Made by a program: the position numbers and the translations under genes
Source: Coriobacteriia bacterium
GTDB taxonomy: Bacteria > Actinomycetota > Coriobacteriia > Anaerosomatales > JAENZW01
Reading direction: 5' to 3'
Length of the DNA: 8,959 bases
Assembly (NCBI GenBank): GCA_029858605.1
Contig: JAOUET010000066.1
Span: 1 to 8,959, forward strand
Shown here: piece after piece, positions 1-6,301 of the stretch
Numbering within the stretch: the stretch's first letter is position 1
Layout: every line of letters starts with the position of its first letter
The notes under the pieces: generated by a model
Told to the model about the DNA's origin: nothing
Database searches by the model: none
What the model saw: only the letters and a program-made list of their open reading frames with translations

Positions 1-288
1 GACCCCGAGAAGCCGGCTCCGTGCAAGCGTCATAGCGACGGCCGTCGAGACAAACATGGCGATTCCGTAGACGAACAGCAGGACGAATGTGCCCGCCATG
101 CCGTCCTGCACGTCGGTCAGAGCCTGCACGTCGGTCTCCGCCGTTGCCAACCCCACGAGGGATTCGTACTGCCAGTCCGCGAGCGAACGTGTCAGCAGGA
201 ATCCAACGGCGAGGACTGCGATCGGGATGCCCACCCCCAGGACGAGTCTCCCAAGCGAGCGCGCTTTCTCAACCCGAGTAGCATCCAC
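1..288 (-). CDS. Unrecognised membrane protein, N-terminal part (runs off left edge)
   Basis: This is an open frame of 96 codons that starts at GTG (288-286) and has no stop before the window edge, so the C-terminus is missing. The start is supported by a GAAGGGA ribosome-binding site at 300-294, 5 nt upstream. The visible protein has a short basic N-terminus, a hydrophobic helix at about residues 15-33, a loop rich in Asp, Thr and Gln at about 34-66, and a second hydrophobic helix at about 67-88 followed by Arg residues (RSR). The charge pattern suggests both ends are cytoplasmic and the loop is outside. The loop contains a short repeat (TDVQALTDVQ) encoded by a 14-bp direct repeat. The gene begins 22 nt after the hisF stop codon and is probably cotranscribed with the his genes. 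I do not recognise the family and see no histidine-pathway motif. It could be a small integral membrane protein or the start of a larger transporter-like protein. Confidence 0.7.
   Translation of the reverse strand, partial: MDATRVEKARSLGRLVLGVGIPIAVLAVGFLLTRSLADWQYESLVGLATAETDVQALTDVQDGMAGTFVLLFVYGIAMFVSTAVAMTLARSRLLGV
105..136. repeat. 14-bp direct repeat, 18-bp period
   Basis: The sequence CCTGCACGTCGGTC occurs at 105-118 and again at 123-136, separated by 4 bp. The period of 18 bp is exactly six codons, so the frame of the membrane protein is kept and the repeat encodes two copies of TDVQ in its predicted extracytoplasmic loop. It looks like a small in-frame tandem duplication. Confidence 0.85.
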
Positions 289-310
289 GGCAATCCCTTC
301 GGCCAAGACG

Positions 311-1078
311 CTAGAGTCGCACGGGAACGCCGTGCGAGGCCATGTGCTCCTTTACCTGCCGAATCGAGAACTCGCCGAAGTGGAACACGCTCGCCGCCAG
401 CACGGCGTCCGCGTCGGCCTCCAGCACGATCTCCGCGAAGTGGTCCAACTCGCCGGCTCCTCCGCTCGCGATCACAGGGATGTTCAAGCCACTGGCTATC
501 GCACGTGTGAGTTCGATGTCGTAGCCGTCCTTCGTGCCGTCGCGATCCATGCTCGTGAGCAGTATCTCTCCCGCGCCCCTGTGTTCGGCCTCCTCGGCCC
601 ATGCGACCGCATCGATCCCGGTGTTGTGCCGACCTCCCGCCGTGAAGACCTCCCATCGCGCCGGAGAGCTTCCCGGCACCCGGCGTGCGTCGATGGCGAC
701 CACTATGCACTGAGAGCCGTATATCTGTGCGGTGTGCGTGATGAGTGCCGGGTCTTTGACGGCCGCGGAGTTGATCGCCGTCTTGTCGCATCCGGCGGCG
801 AGCATCTCGCGCATATCGTCGGCAGAACGCATGCCTCCGCCGACCGTATAGGGGATGAAGACCTCTTCGGCGGTGCGCGAAGCGACGTCGAGCATGTAGG
901 GTCGCTCTTCGTGTGTGGCGGTTATGTCGAGGAACACCAGCTCATCGGCGCCTTCGCGATCGTAGACAGCCGCGAGCTCTACGGGGTCGCCCGCATCGCG
1001 CAGATCGACGAACTTGACACCCTTGACCACGCGCCCCTCGTGAACGTCGAGGCACGGGATCACGCGCTTCATCAGCAT
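311..1078 (-). CDS. hisF: Imidazole glycerol phosphate synthase, cyclase subunit HisF
   Basis: HisF is the cyclase half of the HisH-HisF complex in the cytoplasm. It uses ammonia delivered from HisH to turn PRFAR into imidazoleglycerol phosphate and AICAR, the latter feeding back to purine synthesis. The 255-residue product is full length and starts with the classic [17 protein letters not shown] strand. Asp11 and Asp130, the general base and acid in the Thermotoga enzyme, are present, as is the DRDGT loop (second Asp at 180). Phosphate-site signatures VGGGMRS (79-85) and IASGGAGE (203-210) are visible. Residues matching the ammonia-gate ring of Thermotoga HisF (Arg5, Glu46, Lys99 and the Glu of GAGE at 171) are kept. 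The ATG at 1078 lies 11 nt after a GGGAGG site (1095-1090) inside the end of hisA; a second ATG at 1072 is a weaker alternative. The gene follows hisA by 3 nt. Confidence 0.98.
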   Translation of the reverse strand: MLMKRVIPCLDVHEGRVVKGVKFVDLRDAGDPVELAAVYDREGADELVFLDITATHEERPYMLDVASRTAEEVFIPYTVGGGMRSADDMREMLAAGCDKTAINSAAVKDPALITHTAQIYGSQCIVVAIDARRVPGSSPARWEVFTAGGRHNTGIDAVAWAEEAEHRGAGEILLTSMDRDGTKDGYDIELTRAIASGLNIPVIASGGAGELDHFAEIVLEADADAVLAASVFHFGEFSIRQVKEHMASHGVPVRL

Positions 1079-1081
1079 GCG

Positions 1082-1813
1082 CTAGCGTGCCTCCCTGGCG
1101 CGGCCGGCCGCAATCGCCTGGGAGAGAGTGAACTTGCCTTCGTAGAGCGCCGTGCCTATGATGACGCCTTCGATCTGATGTCCGATCGACAGAAGGTCCT
1201 CCAGGTCGTGCAGCGATGCGACGCCGCCACTCGCGATTATGGGGATGTCGACCTGGTGCACCAACGCCCGATACGCACCGTAGTTGATGCCGGTTTGCAT
1301 GCCGTCGTGGGCGATGTCGGTGTAGGCCACGCGGCGCACGCCCAGCAACTCGAGTTCGCGAACGAGTTCCAGGACACCGTGCTCCGTGCCCTGCTTCCAG
1401 CCCTCGATGGCCACCTTGCCGTCGCGCGCATCGATGCCGGCGACGATGCCGGGGTACTTCACGCACGATTCCGCGACAAACTCGGGCTCAGTCACCAGCG
1501 TCGTGCCGAGGACCGCGCGCGATACTCCCGCATCGAACAGCCGGTCGAGAGTCTCGGCGCTGCGGATGCCGCCGCCAGTTTGCACGGGTACTTTGACCGC
1601 TCTCACGATGCGCTCGATTATCTCAATGTTCGTCGGCGAGCCGAGAACGGCGCCGTCGAGATCGACCACGTGCAGCCACTCGGCGCCTTCGCTGGCGAGC
1701 ATCTCAGCCTGTTCGACAGGGTCGTCGTTGTAGACCTTCACGGCGTCGAGCCGCCCCTGCCGAAGCCTGACTACCTTCCCGTCAAGAATGTCGATGGCCG
1801 GGAGTATCTGCAT
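1082..1813 (-). CDS. hisA: ProFAR isomerase HisA
   Basis: HisA catalyses the Amadori-type isomerisation of ProFAR to PRFAR, the step before the HisH-HisF synthase. The 243-residue product is a (beta-alpha)8 barrel of normal length. It begins MQILPAIDILDGKVVRL, with the catalytic base Asp8. The presumed acid, Asp128, is in GIDARDGKVAIEGW, and the TDIAHDGM motif is at about 165-172. Phosphate-binding loops TGGGIRS (79-85) and IASGGV (193-198) are present. It resembles ordinary HisA rather than the dual-function PriA of Streptomyces and Mycobacterium, though that judgement is by eye. A GTG at 1822 would add three residues, but the AAAGG site at 1826-1822 sits 8 nt before the ATG at 1813 and overlaps that GTG, so I chose the ATG. 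This start is 1 nt after the hisH stop (TGACATG), which implies translational coupling. Confidence 0.97.
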   Translation of the reverse strand: MQILPAIDILDGKVVRLRQGRLDAVKVYNDDPVEQAEMLASEGAEWLHVVDLDGAVLGSPTNIEIIERIVRAVKVPVQTGGGIRSAETLDRLFDAGVSRAVLGTTLVTEPEFVAESCVKYPGIVAGIDARDGKVAIEGWKQGTEHGVLELVRELELLGVRRVAYTDIAHDGMQTGINYGAYRALVHQVDIPIIASGGVASLHDLEDLLSIGHQIEGVIIGTALYEGKFTLSQAIAAGRAREAR

Positions 1814-1814
1814 G

Positions 1815-2432
1815 TCACGCACCTTTCGAAACGAGACGTCCGAAGTTTGCGAGCATGTGAAGTCCTTTCTCGGAGGACTTCTCGGGATGAAACTGCACGC
1901 CGAATACGTTGTCTACCTGCACTGCCGCCGCGAATGGAACGCCATAGGTGGCACTGCCGATAATACATGAGTCGTCGTCCGGATTCAGGTAGTACGAGTG
2001 CACGAAGTAGAACGCCGAACCCTCCTCGATTCCATCGAAGAGCTGGCTCGTACGGGGGTACTCGATCGTGTTCCACCCCATGTGCGGCACCTTCACGTCG
2101 CTCGGCAGGCGCTCGCACCGGCCGTGAACGAGCCCCAGTCCTTCCCACTCGCCCTGCTCGAGACCGATGTCCGCCAGCAGTTGGAGTCCAAGACAGATGC
2201 CGAGGAAGGGCACTCCTTCGGCCACACGCCCGAGTATCGCGTCGCGCATACCGGACTCGGCCAGGTTCCGGGAGGCGTCCCGGAAGGCGCCCACCCCCGG
2301 CAAGACGATCCCATCGGCCTTCGCGACAACCTCCGAATCGTCGGTTACGTGCGCATCCGCGATCCCTGCGTGCTCGAATCCCTTCTGCACGCTGCGCAGG
2401 TTGCCCATACGGTAGTCGACGATCGCAATCAC
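1815..2432 (-). CDS. hisH: Imidazole glycerol phosphate synthase, glutaminase subunit HisH
   Basis: HisH hydrolyses glutamine and passes ammonia to HisF. The 205-residue product is a class I glutamine amidotransferase with the full triad: nucleophile Cys80 in FLGICLGLQLL, His182 and Glu184 in GVQFHPEKSS. The PGVGAF oxyanion-strand motif (45-50) and PHMGWN (116-121), both typical of HisH, are present, and the N-terminus reads IAIVDYRMGNLRSV. Open frame continues upstream to a GTG at 2522 inside hisB, but the extra 30 residues have no family counterpart. An AGGAG site at 2443-2439 lies 6 nt before the GTG at 2432, which gives the usual HisH length, so I use that start. The gene follows hisB after a 58-nt gap and precedes hisA by 1 nt. 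Confidence 0.97.
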   Translation of the reverse strand: MIAIVDYRMGNLRSVQKGFEHAGIADAHVTDDSEVVAKADGIVLPGVGAFRDASRNLAESGMRDAILGRVAEGVPFLGICLGLQLLADIGLEQGEWEGLGLVHGRCERLPSDVKVPHMGWNTIEYPRTSQLFDGIEEGSAFYFVHSYYLNPDDDSCIIGSATYGVPFAAAVQVDNVFGVQFHPEKSSEKGLHMLANFGRLVSKGA

Positions 2433-2438
2433 GCGCGG

Positions 2439-2443
2439 CTCCT
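2439..2443 (-). promoter_or_regulatory. Ribosome-binding site deciding the hisH start
   Basis: AGGAG on the minus strand, 6 nt upstream of the GTG at 2432. It favours this codon over the upstream in-frame GTG at 2522 and gives a protein beginning exactly at the conserved first HisH strand. Confidence 0.75.
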
Positions 2444-2490
2444 GGCGCAGGGCCGAACGAGCAAGGCCTCCGCTCGCACGCCAACCCGAA

Positions 2491-3078
2491 TCACAGAGAG
2501 CCCTTCGTCGACGGCACGCCACTCACCCGCGAATCTAGTGAGGAGGCCTCGTAGAGCGCACGTGCGACGGCCTTGAACGCGGCTTCGACTATGTGATGAC
2601 TGTTGTCGCCTGCCATCTTGTGTACGTGAAGGGTCACACCCGCGTTGGTCGCGAACGCCACGAGGAACTCTTTGGCGAGAGACGTGTCGAACGCGCCGAT
2701 CATCTCGATCGGCAGCTCCACTTCGTATGCGAGGCTCCCGCGACCGGAGATGTCGACCGCACTGAGAACGAGTGCTTCGTCCATCGGCACGGCAGACGAG
2801 CCGAAGCGCCTGATACCCTCTCTCTCGCCGAGGGCTTCCGCAAACGCCTGGCCCATGCAGATGCCGACGTCTTCCACCGTGTGATGTGCGTCTATCTCCA
2901 GGTCACCCGTCGCGCGAACGTCTACGTCCATCAGCCCGTGCCTGCCGAAGGCCTCCAACATGTGGTCGAAGAACGGCACCCCCGTGTCTATGGAAGTCAC
3001 ACCGCTGCCGTCGATCTCGACGCGCGCCATTATGTCGGTCTCTTTGGTCCGCCTGTGGACCGCACCCGTCCTTGCCAT
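2491..3078 (-). CDS. hisB: Imidazoleglycerol-phosphate dehydratase HisB (monofunctional)
   Basis: This enzyme removes water from imidazoleglycerol phosphate to give imidazole-acetol phosphate, using manganese bound by conserved His and Glu residues. The 195-residue product is the stand-alone dehydratase, without the N-terminal histidinol-phosphatase domain of the enteric fusion protein. Family landmarks run in order: RRTKETDI near the N-terminus, FDHML (37-41), DAHHTVEDVG (63-72), PMDEAL (98-103), DNSHHIVEAAFKA (158-170), and the C-terminal PSTKG (189-193). The paired-His motifs that hold the metal are intact. The ATG at 3078 directly abuts the hisC stop codon (TAGATG), with a GAGGTGG site at 3093-3087, 8 nt upstream within hisC. 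Translation is probably coupled to hisC. Confidence 0.98.
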   Translation of the reverse strand: MARTGAVHRRTKETDIMARVEIDGSGVTSIDTGVPFFDHMLEAFGRHGLMDVDVRATGDLEIDAHHTVEDVGICMGQAFAEALGEREGIRRFGSSAVPMDEALVLSAVDISGRGSLAYEVELPIEMIGAFDTSLAKEFLVAFATNAGVTLHVHKMAGDNSHHIVEAAFKAVARALYEASSLDSRVSGVPSTKGSL

Positions 3079-4215
3079 CTAGTAGGCCACCTCTTCCCCC
3101 TCGGCGGTTCGCGAAACCGCGCCGTTCGTCATGAACTGCGACGCCCGTCGCGCCGCGAGCACATCGCGCACAGCGTCGAGGAACCGCTGGATGTCATCCT
3201 CACTTCCAATCGTGACTCGCAGGCAATCCGCAAGTCCCGGCGTGCGAGAGAAGTCCCGTATGAGGACCGAGTGGTTGTGCAGCAGGTCGCGCCAGAGCGC
3301 GGGCGCGTGCTCTACCCTGAACATCACAAAGTTCGCCTCGGATGGGAAGACTTCGACGCCGTCCATCTCTGAAAGGTTGTGGATCACGGTGTCGCGCGTG
3401 CGCATGAGATCTCGTATGGCCTGCTGGAAGACCACGCGTTCGCGAAACACCTTCCCCGCCACCCACTGCGAGAATGCGTTGACCGAGTACGGTTGCCGGA
3501 CCTTGGTCAGCTCGCGCACGACGTCTTCATGACCGAGCAGGTAGCCCACACGAAGACCTGCCAGCGAGAACGCCTTGGAAAACGTGCGCAGAATGGCCAG
3601 ATTCGGATGACGCTCCATGTGAGGCCGCATGGTGTGCCTGGAGAACTCGAAGTACGCCTCATCGACGAGCACCAGGGCATCGGTTGCGTTCAAGAGGTCG
3701 ATCAGGAAGGTCTCGGGGACGAGGTTGCCGGTGGGGTTGTTCGGGTTGGCCACGATAACCATGTCTATGTCGCCTTCGGCGACTCTCTCGACAACCTTGT
3801 CGGCATCGACCGAGAAGTCCGGTAGACGGGGTATGCAAACCACTTCAGTCTCGGTCGCCTGCGCATCGATCGCGTACATCGCGAACGTGGGTGGCATGTC
3901 CAGGATCCTTCGACCGGGGCCACCCCATGCAAGCATCAGGTCGAAGATGATCTCGTCACCACCGTTGCCGACCAAGACGTTGCCCGGCTCCAGACCGTTG
4001 GCTTCGGCGATAAGAGCACGCAAGTCGTCTGCAAGCGGAGCCGGATAGCGATTGAACGCGAACCTGTCGAGACGGGTCGCGAGCCAATCCACGATCTCGC
4101 TCGGCAGATTGGCCGGGTGCTCGTTGCTGGCCAGGACCACGTCCGCCCGGACATCCTTCGCGCTGTACGGTATGAGCGATTCCAGTTGAGGACGCGGGTC
4201 CCGGACTCTGTCCAC
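3079..4215 (-). CDS. hisC: Histidinol-phosphate aminotransferase HisC
   Basis: HisC is a PLP-dependent class I/II aminotransferase that converts imidazole-acetol phosphate and glutamate to L-histidinol phosphate and 2-oxoglutarate. The 378-residue product has the fold-type I landmarks: RYP (57-59), GNGGDEII (83-90), NPNNPTG (157-163), VDEAYFEF (184-191) with the pyridine-contacting Asp185, TFSKAFSLAGLRVGY (211-225) with Schiff-base Lys214 and Arg222, and LRVTIG (332-337) with the carboxylate-binding Arg333. The usual NENP motif near the N-terminus reads NEHP (31-34). The last 20 or so residues form a polar tail beyond the family core. The start is a GTG at 4215 that shares one base with the hisD stop (TAGTG), so translation is probably coupled. 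Specificity for histidinol phosphate rather than an aromatic substrate is inferred mainly from operon position. Confidence 0.95.
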   Translation of the reverse strand: MDRVRDPRPQLESLIPYSAKDVRADVVLASNEHPANLPSEIVDWLATRLDRFAFNRYPAPLADDLRALIAEANGLEPGNVLVGNGGDEIIFDLMLAWGGPGRRILDMPPTFAMYAIDAQATETEVVCIPRLPDFSVDADKVVERVAEGDIDMVIVANPNNPTGNLVPETFLIDLLNATDALVLVDEAYFEFSRHTMRPHMERHPNLAILRTFSKAFSLAGLRVGYLLGHEDVVRELTKVRQPYSVNAFSQWVAGKVFRERVVFQQAIRDLMRTRDTVIHNLSEMDGVEVFPSEANFVMFRVEHAPALWRDLLHNHSVLIRDFSRTPGLADCLRVTIGSEDDIQRFLDAVRDVLAARRASQFMTNGAVSRTAEGEEVAY

Positions 4216-5522
4216 TACTCCTCACCCTCTTCACCAAGCAGCATTTGCAGGCGGAGCGAAACCGCGCGCCCGTGCGCGTAGAGGCCCTCGGCCTCGGCGA
4301 TCGTGATTGCCGAAGGGCCGTCCATTTCCAGCGCCTCCAGGGAGTAGGAAAGTACCGAGGACCTCTTCACGAAATCATCCACCGAAAGCGGACTCGAGAA
4401 GCGCGCAGTGCCGCCGGTGGGCAGCACGTGGCTGGGTCCGGCGATGTAGTCGCCGATCGATTCCGGCGTCCACGGGCCGAGGAAGATCGCACCGGCGTTT
4501 CGAACGCTCCCCAATATGTCGAACGGGTCGGTCATGTGAATCTCCAGATGCTCTGGTGCGATCATGTCGACCGTGTCGAGCGCCGCCACGATGTCCGAGC
4601 ACACTACTACGACGCCGTTGTCGGTGAGTGAACGCCGTATGACTTCGGCACGCGGCGCCTCGGCCAACAACATCTCGAGCGCCTCGTCCACCTCGTCCGG
4701 AAGGTCCGGTGATGTAGTCACTAGGTAGGTCTCAGCCCGCGGATCGTGTTCGGCTTGAGCCATGAGGTCGATAGCCACGAATGCGGGTACCGCCGTCTGG
4801 TCCGCAAGGACGAGGACCTCGGAAGGCCCTGCCAGCATGTCGATGCCGCACTCGCCCATCACGAGCTTCTTGGCGGCGGTGACGTACGCGTTGCCCGGAC
4901 CCACGATCTTGTCCACACGGGGAATCGTCTCGGTACCGTACGCCAGAGCTGCCACGGCCTGAGCCCCGCCCACCTTATAGATCTCGTCGACACCGGCTTC
5001 GCTGGCGGCTACGAGGGTGTGCGGATCCACGGTGCCGTCCACCGAGGGAGGGACGACCATGGCAATCTCGTCGACCCCTGCGACCTGCGCGGGGATCGCG
5101 CTCATCAACACGCTGCTCGGATAGCACGCGCGACCGCCGGGAACGTAGATTCCCACCCGAGCCAGGGCCGTGACTTGCTGCCCGAGGAATATCCCGCCCT
5201 CCTGCGCGGTGAACCAGGACTGGGGCACCTGACGCGCGTGGAAGTCCGCGATGGCGCCCGCCGCGATCGAGATCGCATCCAGGAAGTCGTCACCGACCTT
5301 GGCGACGGCCATCTCCATCTCTTCTTCCGAGACGCGGAAGTCCTCTATCTTCGCGCCGTCGAGTTCCTCGGTGTACGAGCGCAGCGCCTCGTCACCTCTT
5401 GCGCGCACTTCTTCGACGATGCGTGCCGCGGCGTTCACGATCTCGGCATCGACGCCGCCTGACCGGGACAGCGTCTTCTGTGTGAGGCGCTCGCCGCGGT
5501 CCAACACTATGCGTCGCATCAT
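4215..5522 (-). CDS. hisD: Histidinol dehydrogenase HisD
   Basis: HisD is the zinc enzyme that carries out the last two NAD-dependent oxidations, histidinol to histidinal to histidine. From the ATG at 5522 the product is 435 residues, the normal family length. Catalytic and zinc residues can be matched to the E. coli enzyme: Gln256 and His259 in QAEHDPRAE, Glu324 and His325 in APEHLEIH, Asp358 in GDYIAGPSHVLPT, and His417 in YAHGRAVSLR. The nucleotide-site motif GPGNAYVTAAKK begins at 208. The open frame continues to a TTG at 5600, but those extra residues look unlike the family. Two adjacent ATGs (5522 and 5519) follow a purine-rich GGGAGAAGGG site (5544-5535), so either may be used. A 92-nt gap with inverted repeats separates it from hisG. 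Its stop overlaps the hisC start. Confidence 0.97.
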   Translation of the reverse strand: MMRRIVLDRGERLTQKTLSRSGGVDAEIVNAAARIVEEVRARGDEALRSYTEELDGAKIEDFRVSEEEMEMAVAKVGDDFLDAISIAAGAIADFHARQVPQSWFTAQEGGIFLGQQVTALARVGIYVPGGRACYPSSVLMSAIPAQVAGVDEIAMVVPPSVDGTVDPHTLVAASEAGVDEIYKVGGAQAVAALAYGTETIPRVDKIVGPGNAYVTAAKKLVMGECGIDMLAGPSEVLVLADQTAVPAFVAIDLMAQAEHDPRAETYLVTTSPDLPDEVDEALEMLLAEAPRAEVIRRSLTDNGVVVVCSDIVAALDTVDMIAPEHLEIHMTDPFDILGSVRNAGAIFLGPWTPESIGDYIAGPSHVLPTGGTARFSSPLSVDDFVKRSSVLSYSLEALEMDGPSAITIAEAEGLYAHGRAVSLRLQMLLGEEGEE

Positions 5523-5568
5523 GGTCTCTTTCAGCCCTTCTCCCGCAGGAACATGCGTTTCCTTCTCG

Positions 5569-5595
5569 GCACCGATCCGGTGCGAGCGGTCGCTC
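5569..5595 (-). repeat. Two back-to-back inverted repeats in the hisG-hisD gap
   Basis: The transcribed strand reads GAGCGACCGCTC (5595-5584) followed at once by GCACCGGATCGGTGC (5583-5569). The second forms a perfect 6-bp G+C-rich stem with a 3-nt loop, and the first a 4-bp stem with a 4-nt loop. No run of T follows, so it does not look like a rho-independent terminator. It could be an mRNA processing or stability element between hisG and hisD. Function is inferred only. Confidence 0.6.
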
Positions 5596-5614
5596 CTCAA
5601 CCTCCAGCCTCGAC

Positions 5615-6301
5615 CTATTGTACCGACACCTGCGACAGCCGTTCCGCAAGATTGCTGACGCGTTTGTGGTCTGTCTTCAGACTTGCCGGGTTGGCGATGA
5701 AGCGTGCTGTCGACGCGAGGACTTCCTCGACGATCCGTAGCCCGTTCTCGCGCAGCGTCGTTCCGGTCGCCGTGATGTCGACGATTCGGTCGGCGATGCC
5801 GATGAGAGGCGCTATCTCGATGTTCCCGTTGAGCTTCACGACTTCGATCTGGACCCCACGACCTTCGAAGTGTCGCTCGGCAAGACGCGGGTACTTCGTA
5901 GCGACGCGTATGACCCCGAGGTGACGGTAGTGCTCCTCGATGGACGTCGAGGCGTCCTCGGGCTCAGCCACCACGCAACGACACTCTCCGAAGCCCAGGT
6001 CCAACATCTCGACGACGCCAAGGTCGGCTTCGGCGAGCACGTCCTTCCCGGCAATCCCAACGTCAGCGGCACCATATGCCACGTAGACCGGGATGTCGGT
6101 CGGCTTGCCGATCAGAAACTCGATCTCGGCAGTCGAGACCACTAGCAGTCTGCCGGGGTCGGCAAGGCCGCCGATCTCGATTCCCGCACGAGCAAGCAAC
6201 TCGACACTGCCCGCGAACAGGACTCCCTTCGGCACAGCCATCCTAAGCGGACGGAATCCGCCCGGCCCGGCGGTACGGGAGGCAACACTACCTCCGAGCA
6301 T
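5615..6301 (-). CDS. hisG: ATP phosphoribosyltransferase, short-form catalytic subunit HisG
   Basis: HisG joins ATP and PRPP to give phosphoribosyl-ATP, the first committed and feedback-controlled step. At 228 residues it is the short form, which lacks the C-terminal regulatory domain and needs HisZ, encoded just upstream. Visible landmarks are LRMAVPKG (19-26), KPTDIPVYV at about 66-74, GAADVGIAGKD (77-87), RVATKYP (132-138), and the PRPP-binding loop VDITATGTTLRENGL (174-188). The usual PKGRL motif reads PKGVL here. The ATG at 6301 has a strong GGGGAGG site 9 nt upstream and overlaps the end of hisZ by 14 nt. An internal ATG at 6241 would give a length nearer the family norm, but it lacks a good binding site and would cut into the first beta strand. 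The upstream start adds about 18 glycine-rich residues before that strand. Confidence 0.96.
   Translation of the reverse strand: MLGGSVASRTAGPGGFRPLRMAVPKGVLFAGSVELLARAGIEIGGLADPGRLLVVSTAEIEFLIGKPTDIPVYVAYGAADVGIAGKDVLAEADLGVVEMLDLGFGECRCVVAEPEDASTSIEEHYRHLGVIRVATKYPRLAERHFEGRGVQIEVVKLNGNIEIAPLIGIADRIVDITATGTTLRENGLRIVEEVLASTARFIANPASLKTDHKRVSNLAERLSQVSVQ

Noticed and set aside
1082..1813. HisA as a dual-function PriA (HisA/TrpF) enzyme
   Set aside because: The loop after the catalytic Asp (DARDGKVAIEGW) and the TDIAHDGM region look like ordinary HisA, and nothing in the window suggests that trpF is missing.
89..1963. A 624-codon open frame on the plus strand
   Set aside because: It runs antisense to hisF and hisA, both of which are unmistakable genes with intact catalytic residues. 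The product is rich in Arg, Ala, His and Asp with no recognisable domain, as expected when the complement of G+C-rich coding sequence happens to lack stops.
2593..3372. A 259-codon plus-strand frame opposite hisB and hisC, and a similar 238-codon frame at 4746-5462 opposite hisD
   Set aside because: Both are complements of well-conserved his genes, lack domain signatures and have the biased composition of shadow frames.
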